DNA of 64,000 bases from Pseudobacteriovorax antillogorgiicola (GCF_900177345.1 NZ_FWZT01000006.1:186001-250000); one strand, 5' to 3'; counted from the stretch's first letter, positions 1-8,556 are shown. Program-made: numbers and translations. Notes: generated by a model from the letters alone, not told the origin.

Positions 1-514
1 TTTCCAGGGTCTCGGCCTTCTTAAACTGACAGGTCACTGGCTTATTGTAATCCCAATCATCAATTTCATCACCATTACAGGAAATAGAAAGGTTTTGCTC
101 CAACAGTGCCAATGACTCTGCACTAACATCAGCATCAAAAACGACTTTATCTTCTTGAGTGAAACTAATTTGGAATTTATTCTCGCTATCAGTTGCAGCG
201 ATAGTTCCAGATTTCACAGACGATGCAAATTTAATTTCACATGCTTCGTCTTCGAATAGAGTTTCCTTGAGTTCTATCGCATTTTCGTTTGTTACCAAGA
301 TATCATACGTCGAATAGACTTCGTAGCCCTCAAATGGGCCATCTGTAGCTTCTAGCTCACTACAAGGAAGCTGCCATTCACCAACGAGGTTCTTCATAGC
401 AGACACCGGGGCTTTGGGCTTCTGTGGCACTGGGTCAGGAGTGTTACTGCTTGATTTATCGCCGCAAGAAGTTACTGCTCCAAGCAGAATAAGAGAGACT
501 GGAAGTTTGTGCAT
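1..514 (-). CDS. Partial secreted lipoprotein (C-terminus off the window)
   Basis: The reading frame is open from an ATG at 512-514 to the left edge, 171 codons with no stop, so the C-terminus lies outside the window. The N-terminus is a lipoprotein signal peptide: Lys3, a hydrophobic stretch (LPVSLILLGAV) and the lipobox TSC. A Ser/Pro-rich linker (SSSNTPDPVPQKPKAP) follows, then a domain starting near NLVGEWQLPC with several cysteines, which suggests a small disulfide-stabilised beta domain of the lipocalin-like 'NxxGxW' type. An AAGGA ribosome site lies 7 bases upstream. I recognise no specific family. It probably acts as an outer-membrane or periplasmic lipoprotein; function unknown. Confidence 0.8.
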   Translation of the reverse strand, partial: MHKLPVSLILLGAVTSCGDKSSSNTPDPVPQKPKAPVSAMKNLVGEWQLPCSELEATDGPFEGYEVYSTYDILVTNENAIELKETLFEDEACEIKFASSVKSGTIAATDSENKFQISFTQEDKVVFDADVSAESLALLEQNLSISCNGDEIDDWDYNKPVTCQFKKAETLE

Positions 515-896
515 TTGCTCGTCCTTTTTGTGAATGCAATGGACCCCTTTTCAAGGGTCTACAAAATTATCTTAGACAGCAGCTATTTTGTCATAGCCAC
601 TATCATAGGTAACAGATAGTGATGTGGAACGGAGAATGATATTGCAGAATTCTGCTATATTTTTTCATTCTTTGAATATCTAATTGGTCGAACTACGCTA
701 CAAAAACATACTCATAGTCCAGATAGCCGCAGCATTAGGGATAGCAGTGATAAAGAACTGAGTCTTTGACAGAAGGGTTATGGGCAAAATGAATTTTTAT
801 GAATGACTTAGAGTCGGACATAAAAATAGCTCAGGTTTACGTCTTTCTATGTCGAGAACTATGGAGCTTTCATGTCTAAGCAAGGAAATCGAATCT
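515..896. promoter_or_regulatory. Divergent intergenic region with two small inverted repeats
   Basis: AT-rich gap between the minus-strand lipoprotein and the plus-strand sensor kinase, so it should hold both promoters. Two inverted repeats are visible. One is at 542-559 (GACCC/GGGTC arms with one bulged base). The other is at 598-604 and 615-621 (CACTATC/GATAGTG, 10-base spacer). Either could be an operator or a leader hairpin. I cannot assign -35/-10 boxes with confidence. Confidence 0.35.
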
Positions 897-2789
897 ATGA
901 TAAAAGCACCCATAGGCCCCAATGAAGCAGAGCGTCAAGCTAGATTAAATACTCTCGATGTTCTAGATTCAGATGCTGAAGCAGCCTATGATGAAATTAC
1001 GAAATTGGCCAGTATAATCTGCGAATCCCCCATATCACTGGTCGCTTTCTTAGACGGAGATAGAAACTGGTTCAAGTCAAAGCACGGCGTTGATCTGATC
1101 GAAGCGCCTCGGGAGGAGTCCTTTTGCGGTCACGCAATTCAGCAAGATGACCTTTTCGAAATTCAAGATGCCAGCCTTGATGAGCGCTTTCATGACAACC
1201 CTATCGTCGTTTCAGCACCTAACATCCGCTTCTACGCAGGCTATCCTCTACCCATTGACGGAGAAAATATTGGAACACTTTGTGTCTTTGATGTTCAACC
1301 AAAAAAACTCTCCGACGAGCAAAAATATGCTATGAAAGCCTTATCTCACGCAGTAGCGAGCCTCCTAAAGCTAAGGAAAGCTGTGAATGATATGGCTGTA
1401 ATATCTGATAACGTTAAAACCGGCTTGATAGCATTCGATCAGGATCTAAATGTCTTGGATGGTTTTAGTAGAGAGTGCACAAAAATATTCCTAGAGAGAA
1501 ACATTACTGGCGAAAAAATCGATCAACTCATGTTCAACGACGATAGCGAGCGACAAGCCTTTGCCATGGGAGTTGAACAAGTTTTCGCAGATTTTATGCC
1601 GGAAGAAGCTACCATCGGCCAACTACCCAGTGATTTTACAATCGGCGATAAAGTCTATCAAGCAAAGTATTCTGTGGTGCGAAACTCAAAAAATGAGATT
1701 GTGAACATTCTTGCAACAATAGAAGAGATAACGGAACTGATTGCCTCGAAGAAAGAAGCGGTTTGGAAAAACGCTCTATTTAGAATCGCAACGGACAAGA
1801 ATAGTTTCGCCCTCTTACTCGCTGAGTTCTCAAGAGATATCAACAGAGCCAAAAGTTTTTTAGAAAAAAATGAGACGTCCGATGTTCGGAAGATACTTCA
1901 CACGTTTAAAGGCAACTTTCTCTCTATTGGCCTGCAAGAATTGGGCGCGATGATCCACGATATCGAAGGGCAATCTACCATCGAACTAAGTCACCTTTCA
2001 GCCATCGAAGAAAATATGAATGACGTGAAATTAGCTATAGAAGATACCCTCGGCATAGTCTTCGGCAATGGTGATCAAGCTATCTATGAGGTTTCGGAAA
2101 ATTATATTGCGAAACTTGAAAAATTTATATCAGACTATGATGAAAAAGATGAAAATGCCAACTTTCTTCGCGATTGGGTTAATGAAGTCACAACTTTTAC
2201 CACTGAGAAGCTTACGGAGCATTTCAGAGAAAGAGCGTTGCAGCTAGCTAAAAAGCTCGACAAAAAAGTATCCTTTGAAATAGTGAATAAGGATCTCATA
2301 ATCAACCCCAAGCCTTTAAGGGGAATCTTAAAGAATCTTATTCACGCAGTAAATAATGCTGTGGACCATGGCATTGAGGCCCCCTCCGAAAGATCAGACA
2401 AGCCGGAACAAGGAATCATTCGACTCACGTTTTCCAAAGATCAAAACGATCTAACTATAAAACTAGAAGATGACGGAAGGGGTATTGACTCTAGTATCAT
2501 GCGCAAAGTGGCTGTTAAGAAAGGCATCATGACCGAGTCCGAAGCAACGAAGCTGAGTGATCAAGAAGCTATTGAATTAGTTTTTTCACCTGACTTTTCC
2601 TCCAAGGAAGACGTCAGCGAAATATCAGGACGGGGTGTCGGAATGGGCGCTTTAAAAGATGCAGCTATTGAAGCGGGTGGGACCATATCCTTGAGCAGCC
2701 AGCCAGGTAGAGGAACTGTCACTACAATCACACTAAAGAGCTTCTTCGAGCCGGTGAAGCAAAGCTCTACCAGTGAAGCAGCGGCCTAA
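897..2789 (+). CDS. GAF-PAS-HPt-HATPase sensor kinase (CheA-like)
   Basis: Predicted cytoplasmic signalling kinase. From the ATG at 897 the order is: GAF domain (about residues 10-160; NEAERQARL start and SFCGHAI motif, typical of this GAF class), a PAS-like segment (about 170-285), an HPt domain with candidate phospho-accepting His335 in HTFKGNF, and a CheA-type HATPase_c domain (N box NNAVDHG near 486-492, G1 DDGRGID, G2 GRGVGMG). The CheA dimerisation, CheW-like and receiver domains are absent. There is no signal peptide or membrane segment. The frame is open from an upstream ATG at 849, but the 897 start has AAGGA about 10 bases upstream and gives the usual GAF N-terminus. No response regulator lies next to it, so the partner is unknown. 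Confidence 0.85.
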   Translation: MIKAPIGPNEAERQARLNTLDVLDSDAEAAYDEITKLASIICESPISLVAFLDGDRNWFKSKHGVDLIEAPREESFCGHAIQQDDLFEIQDASLDERFHDNPIVVSAPNIRFYAGYPLPIDGENIGTLCVFDVQPKKLSDEQKYAMKALSHAVASLLKLRKAVNDMAVISDNVKTGLIAFDQDLNVLDGFSRECTKIFLERNITGEKIDQLMFNDDSERQAFAMGVEQVFADFMPEEATIGQLPSDFTIGDKVYQAKYSVVRNSKNEIVNILATIEEITELIASKKEAVWKNALFRIATDKNSFALLLAEFSRDINRAKSFLEKNETSDVRKILHTFKGNFLSIGLQELGAMIHDIEGQSTIELSHLSAIEENMNDVKLAIEDTLGIVFGNGDQAIYEVSENYIAKLEKFISDYDEKDENANFLRDWVNEVTTFTTEKLTEHFRERALQLAKKLDKKVSFEIVNKDLIINPKPLRGILKNLIHAVNNAVDHGIEAPSERSDKPEQGIIRLTFSKDQNDLTIKLEDDGRGIDSSIMRKVAVKKGIMTESEATKLSDQEAIELVFSPDFSSKEDVSEISGRGVGMGALKDAAIEAGGTISLSSQPGRGTVTTITLKSFFEPVKQSSTSEAAA

Positions 2790-2867
2790 ACGTTTGCTAT
2801 AGTGGCGCTTATCGTAGGAAGACTACCGTAACTCAACAGTAGAGGTTTGAGGGCATATAAACGAGAC

Positions 2868-2896
2868 TCTGAGCCAGACGCTTGACTGTGCTCAGA
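2868..2896. terminator. Hairpin between convergent genes
   Basis: TCTGAGC and GCTCAGA form a 7-bp stem with a 15-base loop between the convergent kinase and hemerythrin genes. There is no good T-tract on either side, so it is a weak terminator candidate. Confidence 0.3.
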
Positions 2897-2934
2897 ATCT
2901 TATCTCGGGTTCACCTGTGAAATGATTTTAGGCC

Positions 2935-3375
2935 CTATCTTAGGACCTGCATTTCTTGCACATATTGCTTCCCCAGCAGCTGTTTGCTTTCCTTTCCTAA
3001 GGCATAGCCGGCAGATTTAAAAACTTCCTGCTCTTCCTCATTGAGATGGTGGATCAGCCTTTCTTCCAGATTTTTAGCGATAGCAATCCATGCTGGAGAG
3101 CTATAGTCAGTCTCCTCCATTTTCTCTAAGAGGTCATCTAGCTCTTTATGCTCCGCGACACTGTGTCTCGCTTTCTCTAGGGTGTTATCATATCTCATCA
3201 TCTCAGCATAAAGCGTTTTTTCTTCTGCTGCTGCATGGGCTTCAAGTTCATTCTTGAGCTTTTCGAATATCTCTCGGCGCCCTTCGGAATCACCACTTGT
3301 TTTGGCAAGAATCTGAACCAGCGTTCTTTGCTTTTGATGATCGTTTCTTAGTTCTTCAAAAATAGTTGAATCCAT
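2935..3375 (-). CDS. Hemerythrin-like HHE domain protein
   Basis: 146-residue cytoplasmic four-helix protein of the hemerythrin/HHE cation-binding family. Candidate diiron ligands are the His in RNDHQ near the N-terminus, AHAAAEE and SVAEHKE in the middle, and HHLNEEE near the C-terminus. These proteins bind a diiron centre and are linked to oxygen, NO or oxidative-stress handling; this member's ligand is not known. A purine-rich AGAGAG lies before the ATG at 3375. It is downstream of the glutathione transferase on the same strand, but a 303-base gap with a terminator-like hairpin separates them, so co-transcription is doubtful. Confidence 0.85.
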   Translation of the reverse strand: MDSTIFEELRNDHQKQRTLVQILAKTSGDSEGRREIFEKLKNELEAHAAAEEKTLYAEMMRYDNTLEKARHSVAEHKELDDLLEKMEETDYSSPAWIAIAKNLEERLIHHLNEEEQEVFKSAGYALGKESKQLLGKQYVQEMQVLR

Positions 3376-3678
3376 ACTTCTCTCTTTCTTTCAGTTAGTT
3401 GAACTACGGTGCAGTTATTGATCACATGCTTTGCGCCGACACCTAAGATTAGCAAGTTCCAGACCACAAAATTCAGCCGCATCAATGAGGACAAGTTTTG
3501 AGAAACTCGTGCTAGCCCGCGCTCCTAGCTTAAGAGCTTCGCGCGAATTGAATATGTTTGTGGATGAAAAACCCTTCGAGCTGTATGAAATATCACTCAT
3601 TAATGATGGGTTGCGAAACAATCGAAAGAAGAATAACGGCACCACAGGGCGCCGTAGGTTCATAGCAGACTTATTGAA
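3376..3678. other. Intergenic gap with no supported gene
   Basis: Gap between two minus-strand genes. Short frames exist on both strands but lack ribosome sites and family likeness. It holds the hairpin at 3636-3655 and presumably the hemerythrin promoter. Confidence 0.5.
3636..3655 (-). terminator. Rho-independent terminator of the glutathione transferase gene
   Basis: ACGGCACC and GGCGCCGT pair with one mismatch around a short loop. Read on the minus strand the hairpin is followed by TTATTCTTCTTT. It sits just past the stop of the minus-strand glutathione transferase gene. Confidence 0.5.
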
Positions 3679-4374
3679 TCAATCAAAGCCACAGACTTTG
3701 TTTCCTCTTTGGCTTGCATCTCGACTATCACAAGCATCATGCCACCGCATAACTTCTTTGAATTCGCCAAGACCTAGCTGGTCTACAGCATCATAGCCCC
3801 AATCCAGGCAGCCCACCCAAGGAAAGGTTGCAATGTCTGCAATGGTATACTGATCGCCCATCAAGAATTTTCGCCCCGTCAATCGCTTCTCAAGCACACC
3901 CAGTAACCGCCTCGCCTCGTTGGTGTATCGTTCCGTTGGATAAGGGTGGTCACACTTTTCACCGGCATACTTATAAAAATGCCCGAACTGACCAAACATT
4001 GGTCCAACACTTGCCATTTGGAAAAACAGCCACTGCAATGTTTCATTCCTCAGCCGAGGATCATCTGGCAAAAGCTTACCAGTTTTCTCTGCCAGATAGA
4101 TGAGGATTGCACCAGATTCCATAATTGCAATGGGCTCGCCCCCTGGCCCATCGGGATCAATGATTGTGGGGATTTTACTGTTTGGGTTGATTTCTACAAA
4201 TTCATCACGAAACTGAGTATTGTCTAAAATATTAACTTTGTGGGCTTCGTAATCGAGACCTAGCTCTTCAAGTGCGATGCTAACCTTGCGGCCATTGGGA
4301 GTAGCTAAGGAATATAACTGGATTTTCGACTTGTCTTGGACAGGCCATAGATCGGATTTATAGATGCTATACAT
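3679..4374 (-). CDS. Glutathione S-transferase, YfcG/YghU (Nu-class) type
   Basis: 231 residues. The thioredoxin-fold N-terminal domain starts at IQLYSLATPNGRKV; the TPNG turn is typical of the Nu-class enzymes YfcG and YghU. NPNSKIP and ESGAILIYLAEKTG are the conserved glutathione-site loops. The all-helical C-terminal domain contains LQWLFFQMASVGPMFGQ and the GST N-capping segment YTIADIA. YfcG-type enzymes act as glutathione-dependent disulfide reductases rather than classical conjugating enzymes, so a cytoplasmic redox role is likely. A strong AGGAGG lies upstream of the ATG at 4374. The gene stands alone, with a hairpin (4405-4430) in its upstream region. Confidence 0.9.
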   Translation of the reverse strand: MYSIYKSDLWPVQDKSKIQLYSLATPNGRKVSIALEELGLDYEAHKVNILDNTQFRDEFVEINPNSKIPTIIDPDGPGGEPIAIMESGAILIYLAEKTGKLLPDDPRLRNETLQWLFFQMASVGPMFGQFGHFYKYAGEKCDHPYPTERYTNEARRLLGVLEKRLTGRKFLMGDQYTIADIATFPWVGCLDWGYDAVDQLGLGEFKEVMRWHDACDSRDASQRGNKVCGFD

Positions 4375-4404
4375 TGGTACCTCCTAGGAATCTTGACTCA
4401 CTCG

Positions 4405-4430
4405 TGGGGCTTGTCAGCCGCGAAGCCCCA
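4405..4430. promoter_or_regulatory. Inverted repeat upstream of the glutathione transferase gene
   Basis: TGGGGCTT and AAGCCCCA form an 8-bp perfect stem with a 10-base loop, 31 bases before the minus-strand start. It may be a 5' leader hairpin or an operator; no function can be assigned. Confidence 0.35.
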
Positions 4431-4509
4431 TACTAGTTGCTTGATTCTAAGAGTTCGACAAGGATAATCGAGAGGTGACAGTTTGAATTTTAAAAGGCCT
4501 CATATTATG

Positions 4510-4579
4510 GCAGGTGTTGATCTCACAACACCTGCTCGATGAATTCAACTAGCCAAGTCAAGTTGAATTCTCGGCTAGG
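4510..4579. repeat. Cluster of nested strong inverted repeats
   Basis: Three perfect inverted repeats lie in 70 bases: GCAGGTGTTG/CAACACCTGC at 4510-4519 and 4526-4535; GAATTCAACT/AGTTGAATTC at 4541-4550 and 4561-4570; and CTAGCC/GGCTAG at 4549-4554 and 4574-4579, which competes with the second. They follow the stop of the minus-strand gene at 4589 and precede the glutathione transferase promoter. A transcription-termination role is most likely, though no strong T-tract follows. Confidence 0.5.
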
Positions 4580-4588
4580 CACTAGGAA

Positions 4589-5578
4589 TTATGGAGCCTT
4601 AAAGAAACAGTTTGTCAGAGGAAACAAGACATCCTTCAAAACATAGAGGCGATAGACCTGGCCGGATACCAAGGGAGGAGCAACTTGATCAGCCACTGGT
4701 ACAGCTTGATAGCTGCCCTGGGGAATCCCGCCATAAGTTACACCAGACTCTAAGGCGGGAGCCCGATGATCCACATTCAATCGCCATACAGTCCCCTCTG
4801 GAGTGTCTGAGTTGGGTGGCACAAGTGGGTTAGGCGCTAAGGCAGGCAGAATATAGACATAGCGAGCTGGTCCACCAGACCAAGCCACTGTCCCATTGGA
4901 AAGAAGACCTTCCTCTTCGGGTGTGCATAAGGTTGGCACCTGGTTGCGAGCTCGATCAAATATAAAACCACCAAAGTCGCCGTAGGAATCAACCATTTCC
5001 TGCGTGATGCCGCGACGATTGAACTCATTCATAAAAAAAGCTTTCATCCGCTCTGGATCGGTTGAGGGGATTCCTGTGATTCTCCGATCGAAGCCAAAGT
5101 TATCTTCCTTCTTAAAAACACCAGAAGACGCTGACGACAGCTCTCCAGCAAGAATCGCAACTCCCCTCTCTGTGAGTTGGTCCGTCCAGATCAAGGGCTC
5201 ACTGATATCCCATGCTGCATAGCTAGTCCCCAAAGAGCTATCGTGGCAACAGGTGCAGGCTGTTGACCGGGTTTGATTCGTCACCCAGGCCAGCTCTTTC
5301 ATGAAGGCTTTATCTTGTAGGCGAGGATCTTTTGGGTCAGTCTTAGTATCAACTGGCAGAGGCCAAAATGGTCTCTGAGTTTTGACATCTTCGCAAACTG
5401 CCACATCGGGAAAATAGTATCCAGGATGAGTCGCTCCCGAGATTGAAACGTTGGCGCAAACTTCTTTGCCATCGATCGTTTCACATTTGAGGTAGGGTTG
5501 AACGAAAGGTTTCTGGCCAAAACCTTGCCCAAACAAAGGGCTAGCCATCGATAATAAAAGTAGACTCGACTTCCACAT
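4589..5578 (-). CDS. Secreted protein with one CxxCH (haem c-like) motif
   Basis: 329 residues beginning with a Sec signal peptide (MWKSSLLLLSMASPLFG) and then a cysteine-containing mature domain. CTCCH within STACTCCHDS fits CxxCH and could bind one covalent haem c, although a Cys inside the motif is unusual. The C-terminal half is rich in Pro, Gly and Val (VYILPALAPNPLVPP, YGGIPQGSYQAVP) and looks like an extracellular beta domain. I chose the ATG at 5578 because GGAGGAG lies 6 bases upstream; a frame-compatible ATG 15 bases earlier sits on top of that ribosome site. Its function is unknown. The c-type haem assignment is inferred from the motif only. Confidence 0.6.
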   Translation of the reverse strand: MWKSSLLLLSMASPLFGQGFGQKPFVQPYLKCETIDGKEVCANVSISGATHPGYYFPDVAVCEDVKTQRPFWPLPVDTKTDPKDPRLQDKAFMKELAWVTNQTRSTACTCCHDSSLGTSYAAWDISEPLIWTDQLTERGVAILAGELSSASSGVFKKEDNFGFDRRITGIPSTDPERMKAFFMNEFNRRGITQEMVDSYGDFGGFIFDRARNQVPTLCTPEEEGLLSNGTVAWSGGPARYVYILPALAPNPLVPPNSDTPEGTVWRLNVDHRAPALESGVTYGGIPQGSYQAVPVADQVAPPLVSGQVYRLYVLKDVLFPLTNCFFKAP

Positions 5579-5681
5579 AAGACACTCCTCCATTAACAGA
5601 AATAATCCGTTCTAAATGTGTTGACTATTCATAGTATAGACTTCTGGAATCGTATCTTGATGAAGTCGCTGTAAAATTAAA

Positions 5682-5708
5682 AGCACTTTCTCGGTAAGTG
5701 CTAGTTTT
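5682..5708 (-). terminator. Rho-independent terminator after the exporter operon
   Basis: AGCACTT (5682-5688) and AAGTGCT (5696-5702) form a 7-bp stem with a 7-base loop. On the minus strand it is followed by TTTTAATTTT. It lies just past the stop of the ATP-grasp gene at 5736 and so closes the ABC exporter/ATP-grasp operon. Confidence 0.65.
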
Positions 5709-5735
5709 CATCAAAGCAACTTTGCTGTGTAGCCT

Positions 5736-6623
5736 TCATTTATTTTTGAACAAGTTTAAACGATCACAAATTGTTCTCGCTAAAACGTTTACACTTTCGC
5801 TGCTGCCGTGTTCCAGGAAAAGATAGGGTTCAATCAGCTCAAGCTCCATGAGAACAAACTTTCCATCGCGAAGAAAGCCATCGACTCGGCTATAGATAAG
5901 CTGGTCGGCAGCATCAAATGGTATGGCTTCAAGGATAGATCGGGCCTCATGAATCCAATCCCGATTGTAGGAGATTGGCGCGACATCTGCCCCAAATTGT
6001 GGCTGAGACCGAAAGTCCCCAGACTTTGGTTTTTTCAGAACCCCATGGCAGTACGTTCCGCCAATAAAAACTAGGGAAATTTCTCCATGGTCAGCAATCT
6101 CAGAAAAGAATGGCTGGATCATGGCATCACCATGCTTAAGGACCTCTTTGAGGGTGGGTTCGAGGTTATCTTGTTGCAGGTCAAGTACCTTTGTTAGGTA
6201 GCTCCCCGCTGAAACTTCCGGCTTTAAAACAATTTTTTGCCAGCTCGTTTCATATAGGGATTTCAAGCCAAGTTCAGCCTGATCCTGCTGGATAAATATT
6301 GTGGGCGCAACCAGATTACCAGCCTTTTCAAGATGGTGAAGATAACGTTTTCGGCAGTTCCACCGGATGATATTACTTGGATTGAGGCAGGGTATTCGGA
6401 GTTGGTCTAATTGCTCAAGCAGCGCTAGAAACTCATCGATGTGCCGATAGTAGTCCCAACAAAGCTTGGGAATCACTCCATCGAAGGCACTCCAATTTGC
6501 ATTATGATCCCGCCAGTCGACACATATAGCTTCAGCTCCTCGCTCTTCGAGGGCTGCTACCAGGGGTTTTTCAGACTCTGGTAACTCTAGTATTTTTTGA
6601 CATGTTAGTATTGCTATTTTCAT
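5736..6623 (-). CDS. ATP-grasp ligase, DcsG/RimK-like family
   Basis: 295-residue cytoplasmic ATP-grasp protein. The N-terminal Rossmann-like pre-ATP domain (MKIAILTCQ, then CVDWRDHNANWSAFDG and CWDYYRHIDEFL) and the C-terminal metal-binding part (YSRVDGF, LMELELIEPYLFLEH) match the family that includes DcsG, the ATP-dependent cyclo-ligase of D-cycloserine synthesis. Such enzymes activate a carboxylate as acyl phosphate and join it to an amine. KIVLKPEVSAGSY is the ATP-binding Lys and glycine loop. It lies 39 bases after the ABC permease stop and ends at a terminator, so it is the last gene of the exporter operon and may process the exported molecule (inference). The substrate is unknown. Confidence 0.7.
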   Translation of the reverse strand: MKIAILTCQKILELPESEKPLVAALEERGAEAICVDWRDHNANWSAFDGVIPKLCWDYYRHIDEFLALLEQLDQLRIPCLNPSNIIRWNCRKRYLHHLEKAGNLVAPTIFIQQDQAELGLKSLYETSWQKIVLKPEVSAGSYLTKVLDLQQDNLEPTLKEVLKHGDAMIQPFFSEIADHGEISLVFIGGTYCHGVLKKPKSGDFRSQPQFGADVAPISYNRDWIHEARSILEAIPFDAADQLIYSRVDGFLRDGKFVLMELELIEPYLFLEHGSSESVNVLARTICDRLNLFKNK

Positions 6624-6662
6624 AGATCCTCCCAGTGTGAACTGGGAGTATTTCTATCAGCT

Positions 6663-7868
6663 TTAACTTAGGCTTCGCAAGGCCTTTGAAATCGGTAGGA
6701 AGAGCACCTGCAATGAAGCGCTCATGCTTGCTAAAATCGAAACACCAACCCCAAGTCCAACAGCTAGAAAACCATCGAGCCATTCCAGTTGAATGACCAC
6801 TGGTAACTCTCGATTGGTACCAGGTGTTGGGGGCATCGGGACCCCATCCGCGAAGATCTGAGTCACAAGCAATGTGAGTAGCAACCCAATGGCTGCACCA
6901 GCGATCGCAAGGAAGGCACTTTCCAAAGTCATTAGCTTTACGAGGAGGCTGCCACTCAAACCGTTAGCACGCAACATTCCCAGCTCTCGGGTGCGCTCTA
7001 AAACAGTGTTTGCGGAGCTATTATAAATGGAGAGAGAGATCACTCCTAAAAAAACTAGACGAAAGATGTTCAATAATGCGGTGAGAAAGTTTTCACCATT
7101 TTCGGCCCAGATCTTATCCAAGACGTTAACGCTACGAGCCTCTAATACAGGAAAGCTTTTTTCAACAAAGCCTTCCACCTGATCCCAGACCAAGTGACTG
7201 GTATTCCCAAGTGATATGCTTTCGACTTTCTTCGTATCCAAAAGAGTCTGTGCTTGATCAAGTTGCACCTGAAAAAGCATATCGTCAGCCTCTTTAAGGC
7301 CCATATGAAAAATTCCAACCACCTTCAGATCAAGAGCATTGATCGAGCCATAGATGGTATTACCAACTACAGTAACGGGATCGCCGACTTTCACTCCAAG
7401 AGCTTTGGCAAGGCCTATTCCAATTACAATGCCATCATCATGATCCGATAACACGCTCCCTTCAACGATATTCATCTTATTGAAGAAGCTTTCTTCCTCT
7501 TTACCGCGGACACCCATTCCTCGACCCGCTACAGACATTTCACCGTTGCTAAGCAATGAAAAAAACTGTACTCGTGGAAACACTTGTTCTACATGAGGGT
7601 GTTCTAAAACTTTTGTCATTACCTCTTCTGGGTTCTCAATCCAATGTTGCCAAGGCTTAGCATGAGACTGATCGTAGTAGCCCTTTTGGAAGATTTGGCC
7701 GTGACCAAATCGAGAGTGAATGGAATTCTCTCGGTGCATGGCAATCAAACCAGTAAAAAAACCATCTAAAAAGTAGAGGCCGAATACACTCACAGCTATA
7801 CTGATCAAGCACACCAATGAGCGACGACGGTTGCGGCTCACATTAAGTAGCGAAAACTTCAGCTGCAT
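6663..7868 (-). CDS. ABC exporter permease, FtsX/LolC/MacB type
   Basis: 401 residues with the topology of FtsX-family permeases. TM1 is near residues 16-40 (LVCLISIAVSVFGLYFLDGF), followed by a large periplasmic domain of about 220 residues. Three C-terminal membrane segments follow (around ALLNIFRLVFLGVISLSIY, AFLAIAGAAIGLLLTLLV and FLAVGLGVGVSILASM). The conserved loop ERTRELGMLRANG after TM2 is the FtsX/LolC/E coupling segment. Relatives extract lipids or lipoproteins from the inner membrane or drive periplasmic partners. The ATG at 7868 is chosen because GGAGGAG lies 6 bases before it; it overlaps the end of the ATPase gene by 26 bases, so the two are translationally coupled. Confidence 0.9.
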   Translation of the reverse strand: MQLKFSLLNVSRNRRRSLVCLISIAVSVFGLYFLDGFFTGLIAMHRENSIHSRFGHGQIFQKGYYDQSHAKPWQHWIENPEEVMTKVLEHPHVEQVFPRVQFFSLLSNGEMSVAGRGMGVRGKEEESFFNKMNIVEGSVLSDHDDGIVIGIGLAKALGVKVGDPVTVVGNTIYGSINALDLKVVGIFHMGLKEADDMLFQVQLDQAQTLLDTKKVESISLGNTSHLVWDQVEGFVEKSFPVLEARSVNVLDKIWAENGENFLTALLNIFRLVFLGVISLSIYNSSANTVLERTRELGMLRANGLSGSLLVKLMTLESAFLAIAGAAIGLLLTLLVTQIFADGVPMPPTPGTNRELPVVIQLEWLDGFLAVGLGVGVSILASMSASLQVLFLPISKALRSLS

Positions 7869-8556
7869 GATGCGCTCCTCCATGATCAACAATCACACCA
7901 TCCACCATATGAATCGTTCGCTGCACGTAGCTGTCTATAATACTATCGTGGCTGGCAACAATGATCGTTACCCCAAGTGCTTCATTGAGGTAACGTAGCG
8001 TTTCCATAACCACGGTGCCGCTATCTTGATCCAGGCTTGCGGTAGGTTCGTCAGCAATCAGTACTTGAGGACGCTTCGCTAAGGCCCTTGCAATAGCCAC
8101 TCGCTGCCGCTGCCCACCTGATAGTTCAAAAGGCTTCTTGCGATAGTGCTTTAGCATTCCTACCCTCCTTAGTGCAAGGAGGGCTCGCAATCTTGCTTGT
8201 CTTTCATCAAGACCTTGTAGGGAGGCAAAAAACTGAACATTTTCTAGTACCGTAAGAGTATTCATAAGATGGAAGTCTTGAAAGATGAAACCTAGCGTGT
8301 TCAGACGAAGGTAGTTCTTACGATCTTCACTGGCACTTTTAAGGGACTCACCCATCAGGCGAACATCGCCGTGCTGAATGGATTCAATCAAGCCCAAGAT
8401 ATTAAGTAGGGTCGACTTTCCGGAGCCGGAAGGGCCAGTTAGACCGATAAACTCACCGGCTTGGATATTTAGGTTCAAGCCATCGAAAAGCTCATGCTTA
8501 AAGTCACGGCTTCCATAAGAAAAACCAAGAGCATTGACTTCGATCAAAGCGCTCAT
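7843..8556 (-). CDS. ABC transporter ATPase, LolD/MacB type
   Basis: 237-residue ATPase partner of the FtsX-type permease. Walker A is GPSGSGKST (residues 41-49). The rest follows in order: Q-loop (IFQDF), signature LSGGQRQRVAIARAL, Walker B VLIADEP with the D-loop SLD, and the H-loop VASHD. Sequence style and length match LolD/MacB ATPases, which power extraction of lipids or lipoproteins or mechanotransmission rather than classic substrate import. The frame continues 135 bases upstream, but the ATG at 8556 has GAGGAG 6 bases before it and gives the usual start (MSALIEV). It is the first gene of the minus-strand operon and faces the polyketide synthase across a 557-base divergent region. Confidence 0.93.
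   Translation of the reverse strand: MSALIEVNALGFSYGSRDFKHELFDGLNLNIQAGEFIGLTGPSGSGKSTLLNILGLIESIQHGDVRLMGESLKSASEDRKNYLRLNTLGFIFQDFHLMNTLTVLENVQFFASLQGLDERQARLRALLALRRVGMLKHYRKKPFELSGGQRQRVAIARALAKRPQVLIADEPTASLDQDSGTVVMETLRYLNEALGVTIIVASHDSIIDSYVQRTIHMVDGVIVDHGGAHHAAEVFAT

Noticed and set aside
3415-3796. Small genes between hemerythrin and glutathione transferase
   Set aside because: Opposing frames overlap the transferase gene or lie in the gap without a ribosome site, family match or sensible composition.
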